DNA of 64,000 nucleotides, taken from positions 136,998 to 200,997 of the forward strand of contig JAKAZQ010000001.1 of assembly GCA_021815805.1 (NCBI GenBank). The letters run 5' to 3'. This stretch comes from Pseudomonadota bacterium (GTDB taxonomy: Bacteria; Pseudomonadota; Gammaproteobacteria; Burkholderiales; Burkholderiaceae_C). Below, piece after piece: positions 45,193 to 54,903 of the stretch; within the stretch, counting starts at the first letter, position 1, and every line of letters starts with the position of its first letter. Under the pieces are notes generated by a model. It did no database searches, was not told the origin of the DNA, and was given only the letters and a program-made list of their open reading frames with translations. Position numbers and translations under genes: made by a program.

Positions 45193-46140
45193 ATGATCCA
45201 GACCCTGTCGCCCCACGATGCGATGCTCGACGACCCCTGGGCCGACTGGCTGCTGGACGGCCGCAATGCCGGCGACCCGGTGTTCGAGCAGCGCATCCAG
45301 GCCCGCGTCGACGAGTACATCGACCACGCCCTGCAACCCCTCGAGCTGCAGCCTGGCGCGAGCCTGCTGGATTTCGGCTGCGGCGACGGCGCGCTCGGGC
45401 TGCGCGCGCTGCAGGCGCGCGACGACCTGCGCGTGGTGTTCGCCGACACGTCGGCGGAACTGCTGGATCGCGCCAACCGGCGCGCCGAGGCGGCCGGCGT
45501 CGATGCACGATGCCGTTTCGTGTGGTTGGCGGACGGCGATCTCGGCGTCATTCCGGCGGCCAGCCTGGACGCCGTGTGCACGCGCTCCGCGCTGGCGTAC
45601 GTGCCGGACAAGCACCGCATGCTCACGCAATTCCACCGCGTGCTGCGCCCGGGAGGCATGCTGTCGCTGGCCGAACCCATTTTTCGCGACGACGCGCTGA
45701 TGTGCTGCGCCGAGCGCGCGGTGCTGGACGGCCCGCAGGCGGCGGAACTGCCCCCGCTGCTGCGTCTGCTGCACGACTGGCGGGCGCGCCAGTTCCCGGA
45801 CACCGCCGAGGCCGTCGCCGACTGCCCGCACTGCAATTTTTCCGAGCGTGACCTGTTCGCCTGGGTCATGCAGGCCGGCTTTGCACAGCCGCACCTGGAA
45901 CTGCACATCGATGCGGGCCCGCCGCTGGCCCCCGACTGGGACAGCTTCACGCGCCACACCCCGCATCCGTTCGCGACCAGCCTGCGCGACGTGCTCGACT
46001 GGGAATGCGCACCGGAGCAGGGCGCCGCGCTGGAGGGCCTGTTGCGCGAGCAATGGGAGCAAGGCGCGATGAGCTCGGTGGATCGCATGGCCTACCTGCA
46101 CGCGCGCCGACCGCAGGAGCCCGCGCCGCCTCCCGGCTAA
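45193..46140 (+). CDS. Class I SAM-dependent methyltransferase
   Basis: A 315-aa protein with the SAM-binding motif I LLDFGCGDGALG (about residue 57), motif II acidic residue in VVFADTSAELL and the later HRVLRPGGMLSLAEP. The C-terminal third has several cysteines (MCCAER, DCPHCNFSE), which is unusual for the fold and may bind a metal. Substrate unknown. It starts 10 bases after the DUF5666 stop, so probably belongs to that operon. Confidence 0.85.
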   Translation: MIQTLSPHDAMLDDPWADWLLDGRNAGDPVFEQRIQARVDEYIDHALQPLELQPGASLLDFGCGDGALGLRALQARDDLRVVFADTSAELLDRANRRAEAAGVDARCRFVWLADGDLGVIPAASLDAVCTRSALAYVPDKHRMLTQFHRVLRPGGMLSLAEPIFRDDALMCCAERAVLDGPQAAELPPLLRLLHDWRARQFPDTAEAVADCPHCNFSERDLFAWVMQAGFAQPHLELHIDAGPPLAPDWDSFTRHTPHPFATSLRDVLDWECAPEQGAALEGLLREQWEQGAMSSVDRMAYLHARRPQEPAPPPG

Positions 46141-46194
46141 GTCGAGGCTAAGTCCCTGGTCGTAGGCTTGGGGTCCGCCGTCCCGGATCCCGCC

Positions 46195-47679
46195 ATGCCT
46201 TGCGCTCCAGACACTCCACGCGCCCGCCCCGCGCAACTCCCGCTTGCCCGCTTCGTGCTGCGCGCGCGCGCGCAGCAACGGCGGGTACGCCGTCTCGGGC
46301 GCAGCGCGACCCTGGCGGCACTGTTGCTGGCGCTCGGCGGCTGTGCCACCTACCGGCCGCAACCGCTGGCCGCGCGCCCCGCTACGGCGCCCACGCTGCA
46401 CGACTTGCGGGTGCACGCGCGCGACATCCCGCTGCCGCGCCTGGCGGCGCAGCGCATCGACCTCGCGCAGCCGCTGCCGATGCCGGCGGTGGCGGCGCTG
46501 GCGGTGCTGAACAATCCGCAGCTGCGCGTGGCGCGCGACCGCCTCGGCATCGCGCGCGCTCAGGCCTTCGCCGCCGGCCTGCTGCCCGATCCGCGGTTCT
46601 CGATGTCGCGCGACTTCCCGCGTCACAGCGCCGGCGCCAGCAGCACGGCCTACAGCTACGGCCTGGGCTTCGACCTCGGCAGCCTGATCACGCGGCCGGC
46701 GGCGCGCGCCGCGGCGCACGCCCACGTGCGCAGCATCGACCTGCAGCTGCTGTGGCAGGAATGGCAGACCGCGGCGCAGGCGCAATTGCTGTACGTGCGC
46801 GTGGCCGGGCTGCGGCAGCGCCTGCAGCTGCTGCACGAGGAACTGCGCCTGCAGCAGCTGCGCCTGCGCCGCACGCGCGCGGCGGTGGCCGCGGGCGATC
46901 TGCCGCGCACCACGGCCGACGCCGAGTTCGCCGCCCTGCAGGCGCTGCAGCAGCGCATCGACAGCGCGCGGCGCGGCGGCGTGGCGCTGCAGGCGCAGCT
47001 GCACGCCCTGCTCGGCCTCGCCCCCGACGCGACGCTGCGCATCGCCGGCATGCCGCGCATTCGCGCGCAAGCCCCGCAGCAGGTGCGCGCGGCGCTGGCG
47101 CATATCGCACGCATCCGCCCCGACCTGCTCGCGCTGCGCGCCGGCTACGAAAGCCAGGAGCAAGCGCTGCGTGAAGCGGTGCTGGCGCAATTCCCGTCGA
47201 TCAGCATCGGCTTCACCAGAGCCCGCGACACCAGCGATGTCAACACCGTCGGCTTCGGCCTCAGCCTGAGCCTGCCGCTGTTCAACGGCGCGCGCGGACG
47301 CGTGGCCGTGCAGCGCGCGACACGGCAGGAACTGCGCGATGCCTACCAGTTGCGCCTGGACCAGACGGCGTCCGACGTGGCGCGCAGCCTGCGCGAGCTG
47401 GCCGAGCTGGAACGCCAGCGCAGCCAGCTCGAAGCCGGCCTGCCCACGCTGCGCGCCGCGGCGCGCGCCGCGCAGGCCGCGCTGCGGCGCGGCGAGATCA
47501 CCTTGCCGCAGGCGCAGGCGCAGCGCCAGGCCCTGCTCGAACAGCGCCTGGCGCTGCAGGGCGTGCGCCAGCTGCTGGCCGAACAGGCCGTCGGGCTCGA
47601 CGCGCTGACCGGCGCGGGCCTGTACCGCGCGGCAGCGCCGCAACTTCCCCGGATCCCTCCACAAGCTCGACGCTCATGA
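46195..47679 (+). CDS. TolC-family outer-membrane efflux lipoprotein
   Basis: Outer-membrane channel of a tripartite pump. The protein is about 494 aa with two TolC-type helical repeats (LNNPQLRVARDRLGIARAQA and a second starting IRPDLLALRAGYESQEQAL) and a lipobox LALGGC, so it is an NodT/OprM-like lipoprotein. The lipobox is about 49 residues in, so the true start may be later, for instance GTG 46255. It is the first of five overlapping genes; its stop overlaps the adaptor start (ATGA). Confidence 0.88.
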   Translation: MPCAPDTPRARPAQLPLARFVLRARAQQRRVRRLGRSATLAALLLALGGCATYRPQPLAARPATAPTLHDLRVHARDIPLPRLAAQRIDLAQPLPMPAVAALAVLNNPQLRVARDRLGIARAQAFAAGLLPDPRFSMSRDFPRHSAGASSTAYSYGLGFDLGSLITRPAARAAAHAHVRSIDLQLLWQEWQTAAQAQLLYVRVAGLRQRLQLLHEELRLQQLRLRRTRAAVAAGDLPRTTADAEFAALQALQQRIDSARRGGVALQAQLHALLGLAPDATLRIAGMPRIRAQAPQQVRAALAHIARIRPDLLALRAGYESQEQALREAVLAQFPSISIGFTRARDTSDVNTVGFGLSLSLPLFNGARGRVAVQRATRQELRDAYQLRLDQTASDVARSLRELAELERQRSQLEAGLPTLRAAARAAQAALRRGEITLPQAQAQRQALLEQRLALQGVRQLLAEQAVGLDALTGAGLYRAAAPQLPRIPPQARRS

Positions 47680-48794
47680 TGTTTCGTCCCGCATCCCCCT
47701 GCCCCGGCGCACGCACCGCATGCCCCCGGGTGCGCCGCCGGCACGCCGCTGCGCTGTTGCTGGCAGGTGCGCTCGGTCTTGCCGGTGCGCCGGGCGCGCG
47801 CGCCGCAACCACGGTGTCGGCGCAGGTGCGCACGGCCGCGCTGCAGCGCGGCGAACTCACCCGCACGGTGGACGCCGTCGGCAGCGTGCGCAGCGCCGCC
47901 GGACACACCCTGCTGATCAGCTTCGAGCGCCCGGTGCGCATCGAACAGGTGCTGGTCGAGGCGGGCCAGGCGGTGCGGCGCGGCCAGGCGCTGCTCGTGG
48001 TCGGCGGCACCGCGGCCGGACGCGCCACCGCCGCGCGACTGCGCACGGCACTGCGCAGCGCGCGGGCCGAACTGCGCCGGGTGCGCGACCTGACGCATCG
48101 ACAACTGGCCACGCGGGCGCAACTCGACGCGGCGCGCAAGAACGTCGCCGACGCGCGCGCCGCGCTGGCCGCGGCACGCGTCCAGGGCCTGGGCCGGTCG
48201 TCCCAGCGGGTGCGCGCGGCCTTCGACGGCGTGGTCGAGCAGGTGGCGGTGGATCCGGGCACGCAGCTCGCCGCCGGATCCACCGCGCTGCGGCTGGCGC
48301 CGCGCAGCGACCTGCAGGCGGTGGTCGGGCTGGCCCCGGACGCCGCGCGGCGGCTGCGCCGCGGCATGAGCGCGCGCGTGCGCCCGGTGTTCGAGCCGCA
48401 GCTGCAGGCACGCGCCACGGTGCTGCAGGTGGCCGCGCGCGTCGATCCCGCCAGCGGGCGCGTCGACGTGTACCTTGCGCTGCCGGCATCGGCGACGTGG
48501 GCGCTGCCGGGGCTGGCGGTGCAGGCGCGCCTGCCGCTGCGATCCTGGCATGGCTGGGTGGTTCCACGCCAGGCGGTGCTGCGCGATGCCGCGGGCCGCG
48601 CCTATGTGTTCCAGGACGACCACGGGCGCGCGCGCCGCGTCGACGTGCGCGTGCGCGCCGACGCGGGCGAACGCAGCGTGGTCGCCGGGCCGCTGCAGGC
48701 CGCACAGCCGCTGGTCGTGGTCGGCAACTATGAATTGCGCGACGGCATGGCGCTGCGCAGCGCTGCGCCGGCCGCCGCGGCGCGCGCCCGATGA
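47676..48794 (+). CDS. RND efflux periplasmic adaptor (membrane fusion protein)
   Basis: HlyD/AcrA-type adaptor of 372 aa: signal peptide, lipoyl-like half motifs (IEQVLVEAGQAVRRGQALLV and FDGVVEQVAVDPGTQL), a short alpha-hairpin (about 115-180) and a beta-barrel domain. It links the inner-membrane RND pump to the TolC-like channel. Four-base overlaps on both sides support coordinated synthesis. Confidence 0.9.
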   Translation: MMFRPASPCPGARTACPRVRRRHAAALLLAGALGLAGAPGARAATTVSAQVRTAALQRGELTRTVDAVGSVRSAAGHTLLISFERPVRIEQVLVEAGQAVRRGQALLVVGGTAAGRATAARLRTALRSARAELRRVRDLTHRQLATRAQLDAARKNVADARAALAAARVQGLGRSSQRVRAAFDGVVEQVAVDPGTQLAAGSTALRLAPRSDLQAVVGLAPDAARRLRRGMSARVRPVFEPQLQARATVLQVAARVDPASGRVDVYLALPASATWALPGLAVQARLPLRSWHGWVVPRQAVLRDAAGRAYVFQDDHGRARRVDVRVRADAGERSVVAGPLQAAQPLVVVGNYELRDGMALRSAAPAAAARAR

Positions 48795-51700
48795 ACGCGT
48801 CGCGCTGGCTGCAGCGGCATCGCCGCTCGGTGCTGTTCCTGCTCGGGCTGCTCGCCGTGGGCGGCATCCTGGCGGCGTTCAAGCTGCCCGTCGGGCTGTT
48901 CCCGGACGTCAGCTTCCCGCGCGTGGTCGTGTCGGTGGATGCCGGCGTGCGCCCGACGCGCCAGATGGTGCTGCAGGTGACGCAACCGCTGGAGCAGGCG
49001 ATCCGGCGCGTTCCCGGGGTGGTCACGGTGCGCTCGAAGACCAGCCGCGGCTCGGCCGACATCTACGTCACGTTCCATTGGGGAAGCGACATGAGCCTGG
49101 CCGCGGTGCAGGTCAACGAGGCCGCGAATCAGGTGCTGCCGATGCTGCCGCCCGGCACCACGCTGCGCAGCAAGCGCATGGATCCGACGGTGGATCCGAT
49201 CATCGCCTACAGCCTGACCTCCTCGCGGCTCGGGCCGGTGCGCCTGCGCGACCTCGCCGAACTCGAATTGCGTCCGCTGCTGTCCGGCATCGACGGCGTC
49301 GGGCGCGTGCAGGTGCAGGGCGGCGAGATCGAGGAATACCACGTGGTGGTCGACCCGGCCCGGCTGCAGGCCCTGAACCTCAGCCTGGGCGACGTCGAGC
49401 GCACGCTGTCCGCGGACAGCGGCGTGCAGGCGCTGGGGCACCTGCAGGATCGCTACAAGCTGCTGCTGGCGCTGGCCGATGCGCGCCTGCACGACGCCGC
49501 GCAGATCGGCGACCTCGTGGTGCGCGCCACGCCGACCGGGGTGGTGCGCATCCGCGACATCGCCGAGGTGGTGCGCGGCACGCAGCCGCAGTGGACCACG
49601 GTGACGGCCGACGGCAGGCCCGCCGTGCTGCTGAACATCTACCAGCAGCCGGGCGGCAACAGCGTGAAGATCGCGCGCGACGTGCGCCACCTGCTCGCCT
49701 CCACACACCTGCCGCGCGGCGTGCGGCTGGCCAACTGGTACGACCAGAGCCAGCTCGTCGTGGCCTCGGCGCTGAGCGTGCGCGACGCCATCCTCATCGG
49801 CATCGTGCTGGCCGGGCTGGTGCTGCTGCTGTTCCTGCGCAGCCTGAAGATCACGCTGATCGCCATGACCACGGTGCCCGCGGTGCTGGCCGCGACCGTG
49901 GTGCTGCTGAAGATGCTCGGCATGAGCTTCAACATCATGACCCTGGGCGGCATGGCTGCGGCCGTCGGGCTGGTCATCGACGACGCCATCGTCATGAGCG
50001 AGCACATCGTGCGCCGGCTCGGCGAGCGCAGCCTGCACGGCAGCGCCGGACCGGCCGCCCGGCACGGCGGGGTGATGCACGCGGCGATGGAGTTCTTCCA
50101 GCCGCTCGCCGGATCCAGCGCGTCGACCGTCGTCATCTTCGTGCCGCTGGCCTTCCTTTCCGGCATCACCGGGGCCTTTTTCAAGGCCCTGGCGCTGACC
50201 ATGGCCGCAGCGCTGGTGATCTCGTTCTTCGTGTCCTGGCTGGCGGTGCCGCTGCTCGCCGACCGCCTGCTCGGCGCGCGCGACATCGAACGCGAGTTCA
50301 CGCGCGAACACGGGCGCTGGCTGGGCGCCGTGCAGCGCGCCTATGCGCGCCTGCTGCCGCTGCTGCTGCGCCGGCCTTGGCTGCTGCTGCTCGGCGTGGC
50401 GCCGCTGCTGCTGGCCGGCGCAGTCGCCTACCGCGCGGTGGGCAGCGGCTTCCTGCCGCGCATGGACGAGGGCGGCTTCGTGCTCGACTACCTGACGCCG
50501 CCCGGCACCTCGCTGGCCGAGACGGATCGGCTGCTGGCGCAGATCGAGCAGATCCTGCGCGACACGCCGCAGGTGCAGACCTTCTCGCGGCGCACCGGCC
50601 TGCAGCTCGGCGGCGGCATCACGCATGCCAACGAGGGCGACTTCTTCGTGCGCCTGAAGCCGCTGCCGCGCGAACCGATCTGGCAGGTCATGGACCAGGT
50701 GCGCGCGCGCATCCATGCCCGGGTGCCGGGCATCGACATCGACACGGCGCAGCTCATGCAGGATCTGATCGGCGATCTCACCGCGGTGCCGCAGCCGGTC
50801 GAGATCAAGATCTTCGACGACGATCCGCGCCAGCTCGCCCGGCTCGCGCGCAAGACGGCGGCGGCGATCTCCCGGGTACGTGGCATCGTCGAGGTGCGCA
50901 GCGGCATCCGCGTCGCCGGCGACGCCTTGAACATCCGTCTCGATCCGCTGCGCCTGGCGCTGCACGGCGTCGATGCCCGGCAGGTGCGGGCGCAGCTCGC
51001 CGCGCTGATCGGCGGCAGCGTCGCGACCCGGCTCGAACAGGGCCCGAAGATGGTGGCGGTGCGGGTGTGGGACGCGCCGGGCCTGCGCCAGACCCCGCAG
51101 TCCATCGCGGCCTTGCCGCTGCGCGCACCCGACGGCAAGGTGTTCCGCCTCGGCGAGGTGGCGCGCATCTCGCTGCTGACCGGGCAGCCCGAGGTCATTC
51201 GCGAGAACCTCAAGCGCATGGCGGCGGTGACGGCGCGCATCAGCGGGCGCGATCTCGGCTCGACGGTGGCCGCGGTCAAGCGCATCATCGACGCTCCGGG
51301 CTTCTACCCGACCGGGGTGTACGTGCGCCTGGGCGGGCTCTACAAGCAGCAGCGCATCGCCTTCACCGGACTGCTGCAGGTGCTGGCGGCGGCCGTGCTG
51401 CTGGTGTTCCTGCTGCTGCTGTTCCTGTACGAGCGCCTGCGCGTGGCGCTGAGCATCCTGGCCATGCCGCTGCTCGCGCTGCCGGCGGTGTTCGTCGGAT
51501 TGTGGCTGGCCGGCGTCGAGCTGAACATCTCGGCCATGATGGGCATGACCATGATCGTCGGCATTGTCACCGAGGTCGCCATCTTCTACTTCAGCGAATT
51601 GCAGGAACTGCAGCGCGCGAACCCGCGCCTGGCCTTGCAGGACGCGCTGGTGCAGGCCGGCGTGAACCGCATGCGCCCGATCGCCATGACCACCATCGCG

Positions 51701-51916
51701 GCGATTCTCACGCTGCTGCCGCTGGCGCTGGCCATCGGCCAGGGCTCGGCCATGCAGCAGCCGCTCGCGGTGGCCATCATCGCCGGGCTGACGGTACAGT
51801 TGCCGCTGGTGCTGCTGGTGATGCCGGCGCTGTTCTCGCTGTTGCGCGGTCGCCTGAGCGACGAAGCGCAGACGGCGGACGCGGGAGACGCGAGGCATGA
51901 GAATCCTGCTGGTTGA
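48791..51916 (+). CDS. RND-family efflux transporter permease
   Basis: Inner-membrane proton-driven pump, 1041 aa. Expected layout: TM1, first periplasmic loop (about 35-325), TM2-TM6, TM7, second loop, TM8-TM12. The TM4 proton-relay aspartates are in GLVIDDAIVMSEHIVRR, and FFPD-like VGLFPDVSFPRVVVS follows TM1. The TM4 sequence is closer to the HAE (drug) group than to CusA-type metal pumps, but the substrate is not determined. The last 20 bases overlap the response regulator gene. Confidence 0.93.
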   Translation: MNASRWLQRHRRSVLFLLGLLAVGGILAAFKLPVGLFPDVSFPRVVVSVDAGVRPTRQMVLQVTQPLEQAIRRVPGVVTVRSKTSRGSADIYVTFHWGSDMSLAAVQVNEAANQVLPMLPPGTTLRSKRMDPTVDPIIAYSLTSSRLGPVRLRDLAELELRPLLSGIDGVGRVQVQGGEIEEYHVVVDPARLQALNLSLGDVERTLSADSGVQALGHLQDRYKLLLALADARLHDAAQIGDLVVRATPTGVVRIRDIAEVVRGTQPQWTTVTADGRPAVLLNIYQQPGGNSVKIARDVRHLLASTHLPRGVRLANWYDQSQLVVASALSVRDAILIGIVLAGLVLLLFLRSLKITLIAMTTVPAVLAATVVLLKMLGMSFNIMTLGGMAAAVGLVIDDAIVMSEHIVRRLGERSLHGSAGPAARHGGVMHAAMEFFQPLAGSSASTVVIFVPLAFLSGITGAFFKALALTMAAALVISFFVSWLAVPLLADRLLGARDIEREFTREHGRWLGAVQRAYARLLPLLLRRPWLLLLGVAPLLLAGAVAYRAVGSGFLPRMDEGGFVLDYLTPPGTSLAETDRLLAQIEQILRDTPQVQTFSRRTGLQLGGGITHANEGDFFVRLKPLPREPIWQVMDQVRARIHARVPGIDIDTAQLMQDLIGDLTAVPQPVEIKIFDDDPRQLARLARKTAAAISRVRGIVEVRSGIRVAGDALNIRLDPLRLALHGVDARQVRAQLAALIGGSVATRLEQGPKMVAVRVWDAPGLRQTPQSIAALPLRAPDGKVFRLGEVARISLLTGQPEVIRENLKRMAAVTARISGRDLGSTVAAVKRIIDAPGFYPTGVYVRLGGLYKQQRIAFTGLLQVLAAAVLLVFLLLLFLYERLRVALSILAMPLLALPAVFVGLWLAGVELNISAMMGMTMIVGIVTEVAIFYFSELQELQRANPRLALQDALVQAGVNRMRPIAMTTIAAILTLLPLALAIGQGSAMQQPLAVAIIAGLTVQLPLVLLVMPALFSLLRGRLSDEAQTADAGDARHENPAG

Positions 51917-52592
51917 GGACGACCAGATGCTCGGCGCGGCGCTGCGCGAGGCGCTGCGCGACGCCGCCCATGCCGTGGACTGGGTGCACAGCGGCGAGGC
52001 CGCGCTGCTGGCGATGCGCTCCACGCCCTACGAGGCGATGCTGCTCGACCTCGGGCTGCCGGGCCGCGACGGACTCGGCGTGCTGCAGTCGGCGCGGCGC
52101 GCCGGCTACCAGCTGCCGGTGATCATCGTCACCGCGCGCGACGGCGTCGACGACCGTATCCGCGGCCTCGATCTCGGCGCCGACGACTACCTGATCAAGC
52201 CCTTCGCCACCGAGGAACTGCTGGCCCGGCTGCGCGCCGTGGCGCGGCGCAAGGCGGGGCATGCGCAGGCCGTGCTGAGCACCGGAACGGTACGCCTCGA
52301 CCCGGCGACGCGGGAGGCCAGCTTCGGCGACACCACGGTGCGCCTGTCGGCGCGGGAGTACGCGCTGATGTACGCGTTGCTGTTGCGCCCCGGCGCCGTG
52401 CTGTCGCGCGACGACCTGGAGAACCTGATCTACGGCTGGAACGAGGAGGTCGAGAGCAATGCCGTGGAGTACCTGATCCACAGCATTCGGCGCAAGCTGG
52501 GAGCGGCCGCGATCAAGAACGTGCGCGGGGTCGGCTGGGTCATCGACCGCGCGCCGCAGGAAACGCCGCGCGGCCGCGCGGATCCGGCATGA
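51897..52592 (+). CDS. OmpR-family response regulator
   Basis: A 231-aa regulator: receiver domain with acidic pocket (VEDDQ), phosphoacceptor Asp51 (LLDLGLPGRDG), Thr in IVTARDG and Lys in LIKPFATEE, followed by a winged-helix DNA-binding domain (RLSAREYALMYALL, NAVEYLIHSIRRKLG, VRGVGWVID). Encoded directly after the RND pump and before its kinase, so it probably controls this efflux operon. Confidence 0.95.
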   Translation: MRILLVEDDQMLGAALREALRDAAHAVDWVHSGEAALLAMRSTPYEAMLLDLGLPGRDGLGVLQSARRAGYQLPVIIVTARDGVDDRIRGLDLGADDYLIKPFATEELLARLRAVARRKAGHAQAVLSTGTVRLDPATREASFGDTTVRLSAREYALMYALLLRPGAVLSRDDLENLIYGWNEEVESNAVEYLIHSIRRKLGAAAIKNVRGVGWVIDRAPQETPRGRADPA

Positions 52593-53965
52593 GCCCGCTC
52601 GGCATGCTGCGCGCCTGGTCGCGCCGATCCCTGCTGCGCCGGCTTTGGCTGTGGACCACGCTGATCGTCGCCCTGGTGGGGGCGAGCACGGCCGCGGTCT
52701 CCTACGTGCTGGGCTACCTGGAGGCGAACCGCCTGCAGGACGCGCAACTGCGCCAGGTCGCCGCGCTGCTCGGCACGGGCGCGCGCCTGCCCGACGCGAC
52801 GCTGCTGGCGCGCGCCGCCGAGGTCGACCGCGACGCGCGCGTCGTGGTGCAACGCCTGGGCACGCGGCGCGGCCTGGCACTGCCTGCGGATCTCGCTCCC
52901 GGCATGCACGTGGTGCGTGCCGGCGGGCAGCGCTGGCGGGTGTTCGTGCGCGACGCGCCGGGCGGCGCGATCGCCGCGGCGCAGCGCACCGATCTGCGCT
53001 CCGACGCAGCCACCGACAGTGCGCTGCGCACGCTGTATCCGTTGCTCGCGCTGATCCCGCTGCTGGCACTGCTGGCGGCCTGGGTGGTGCGGCGCGCGCT
53101 GTACCCGGTGCTGCGACTGGCCGCCGAACTCGACGCGCGCAGCGAGTTGCGCCTGGACGCGCTGCCGATGCACGACGTGCCGCGCGAATTGCTGCCCTTC
53201 GTGGCCTCGATCAACGGCCTGCTCGAACGCGTCGGCGCGCTGCGCGAACGCGAGCGACGCTTCGTCGCCGACGCCGCGCATGAATTGCGCACGCCGATCG
53301 CCGCGCTGACCCTGCAGGCGGAGAATCTGGAGCATGTGGAATTGCCGGGGCCGGCGCGGCAGCGTCTGCGCGGCATGCTCGCGGGGCTTGCGCGCACGCG
53401 CGCCGCGGTGGAGCAACTGCTCAGCCTGGCGCGGGCGCAGTCGGGGCGCTTCGGCGCTGCCCAGCGCGTCGAGCCGGGCAGCGTGCTGCGCCATGTGCTG
53501 GAGGATCTGCTGCCACTGGCCGAACAGCGCGGCATCGATCTGGGCATCGAGCGCGACGACGGCGCGCCCATCCTGGCCGACCCGACACAGATCTACACGC
53601 TGCTGCGCAACGCCGTCGACAACGCGCTGCGCTACACGCCCGCCGGCGGGCGCGTCGACCTGTGCAGCAGCACCACGCGTTGCGCCGACGGCACCGACTG
53701 GACCCACATCGACGTCGAAGACGACGGTCCCGGCATTCCCCAGGCCTGGCTGCAGCACGCCTTCGAGCCGTTCAACCGGCTGCAACGCGACCGCGATCAG
53801 GCCGGCAGCGGCCTGGGCCTGGCCATCATGAGCCACATCGCCGACCACCTGGGCGGCCGGCTGAGCCTGGAAAACCGTGGCGGTGGCGGATTGCGCGTGC
53901 GCTACAGCCAGCGCAGCGCCGCTGCGGGCGCGGCCGGCGCGAGCGACGCCGCCGGGCCTCACTGA
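52589..53965 (+). CDS. Sensor histidine kinase (QseC/PmrB-like)
   Basis: A 458-aa inner-membrane kinase: TM1 (about 17-40), periplasmic loop, TM2 (about 147-167), HAMP-like linker, H-box with phosphorylated His231 (ADAAHELRTPIAAL), N-box (NAVDNALRYTP), G1 (VEDDGPGIP) and G2 (GSGLGLAIMSHI). All catalytic boxes are present. Starts inside the regulator stop (ATGA). The cognate regulator is the preceding gene. Confidence 0.95.
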   Translation: MSPLGMLRAWSRRSLLRRLWLWTTLIVALVGASTAAVSYVLGYLEANRLQDAQLRQVAALLGTGARLPDATLLARAAEVDRDARVVVQRLGTRRGLALPADLAPGMHVVRAGGQRWRVFVRDAPGGAIAAAQRTDLRSDAATDSALRTLYPLLALIPLLALLAAWVVRRALYPVLRLAAELDARSELRLDALPMHDVPRELLPFVASINGLLERVGALRERERRFVADAAHELRTPIAALTLQAENLEHVELPGPARQRLRGMLAGLARTRAAVEQLLSLARAQSGRFGAAQRVEPGSVLRHVLEDLLPLAEQRGIDLGIERDDGAPILADPTQIYTLLRNAVDNALRYTPAGGRVDLCSSTTRCADGTDWTHIDVEDDGPGIPQAWLQHAFEPFNRLQRDRDQAGSGLGLAIMSHIADHLGGRLSLENRGGGGLRVRYSQRSAAAGAAGASDAAGPH

Positions 53966-54057
53966 CGCGGCGACCCGGCGCGCGCGACGTTTTCTGTTAC
54001 TTTGTTTCACATTCTTGTTGCGCGGAAACACACAGGCGGTCAACCGCGGGCCCAGCG

Positions 54058-54085
54058 TTAGCGTTTGTCGCTGGGGGGCTATATG
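54058..54085 (+). promoter_or_regulatory. Candidate promoter of pal
   Basis: TTAGCG (54058-54063) and TATATG (54080-54085) with a 16-base spacer, about 130 bases before the pal ATG, in the 250-base gap after the kinase gene. The stretch 53990-54020 is also AT-rich. The gap otherwise holds no gene I can support. Confidence 0.4.
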
Positions 54086-54215
54086 CTCACGCTGGGATTC
54101 GTGCACGCTCGCACGCCCCGACCCGCGTTTCCTGGCACTCACGGCTCGAATCCGCGAGGCCATGTTGCTTGTTCCGATGCATAACTAACCACTTATTCCT
54201 ACGAAGGGGATCGTG

Positions 54216-54749
54216 ATGAAGCGTCACCTGTTGTCCACCGTGCCGGCCGTGCTGGCGCTGGCCGTGCTCGGCACTCTCGGCGGCTGCGCCTCGAGCAGCA
54301 AGCCGACGGCTCCGGTGCAAGCGGCCGCCCAGGCGCCCGCCAGCAACGCCAACTCCGCGCAAAGCAGCGTCGCGGCGGTGCAGGCGCCCGCCGAGGACAA
54401 CCTTGGCCCGGCGCCGGACGTGGCGCGCAGCGTGTTCTTCGCGTTCGACAAGTACAACGTGGAAAACAAGTACCGCCCGGTGATCGAGGCCAACGCGCAG
54501 TACCTGTCGAACCATCCGGGTGCGCATGTGCAACTGCAGGGCAACACCGACGCCCGCGGCAGCCGCGAATACAACCTGGCGCTCGGCCAGAAGCGTGCCG
54601 ACGCGGTGATGAATGCCATGGAACTGCTGGGTGCCAAACCGTCGCAGATGGAAGCCATCAGCTTCGGCAAGGAAAAGCCCAAGGCGCTCGGCAACACCGC
54701 GGCGGACTACGCCGAGAACCGTCGCGTGGACATCGTCTACCTGCACTGA
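54216..54749 (+). CDS. pal: Peptidoglycan-associated lipoprotein Pal
   Basis: Outer-membrane lipoprotein that binds peptidoglycan and completes the Tol-Pal system. The 177-aa protein has lipobox LGGC, an Ala/Gln linker (about 25-70) and an OmpA-like domain with VFFAFDKYNVE, the diaminopimelate-binding QGNTDARGSREYNLALGQKR and NRRVDIVY. AAGGGG lies just before the ATG at 54216, which is preferred over the GTG one codon upstream. tolB and the rest of the tol cluster are not upstream here, which is unusual. Confidence 0.93.
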   Translation: MKRHLLSTVPAVLALAVLGTLGGCASSSKPTAPVQAAAQAPASNANSAQSSVAAVQAPAEDNLGPAPDVARSVFFAFDKYNVENKYRPVIEANAQYLSNHPGAHVQLQGNTDARGSREYNLALGQKRADAVMNAMELLGAKPSQMEAISFGKEKPKALGNTAADYAENRRVDIVYLH

Positions 54750-54784
54750 GCCAACGGCTTCCGCGCCCGGCGCGGACGGCTGCG

Positions 54785-54821
54785 ACCCGCGGCGGACAGG
54801 CATGTCCACCGCGGGTTTTTG
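54785..54821 (+). terminator. Rho-independent terminator after pal
   Basis: A 14-bp stem with one mismatch (ACCCGCGGCGGACA, 54785-54798, with TGTCCACCGCGGGT, 54803-54816), loop GGCA, followed by TTTTTG. Confidence 0.9.
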
Positions 54822-54903
54822 TCTTGCGTTGCACGAACTTGCTGCAACGCACAAGGCGTCCATGGGATAATGTCGGCGGCATGCAACCGGCGGCGCCTCA
54901 TCG

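Noticed and set aside
43393-47664. A 1423-codon open frame antisense to the DUF5666, methyltransferase and TolC genes
   Set aside because: The sense frames have clear families and ribosome-binding sites; the antisense product is low-complexity Arg/Gln/His-rich.
54084-54185. A 33-codon open frame between the kinase gene and pal
   Set aside because: No ribosome-binding site and no recognisable features; it probably lies in the pal leader.
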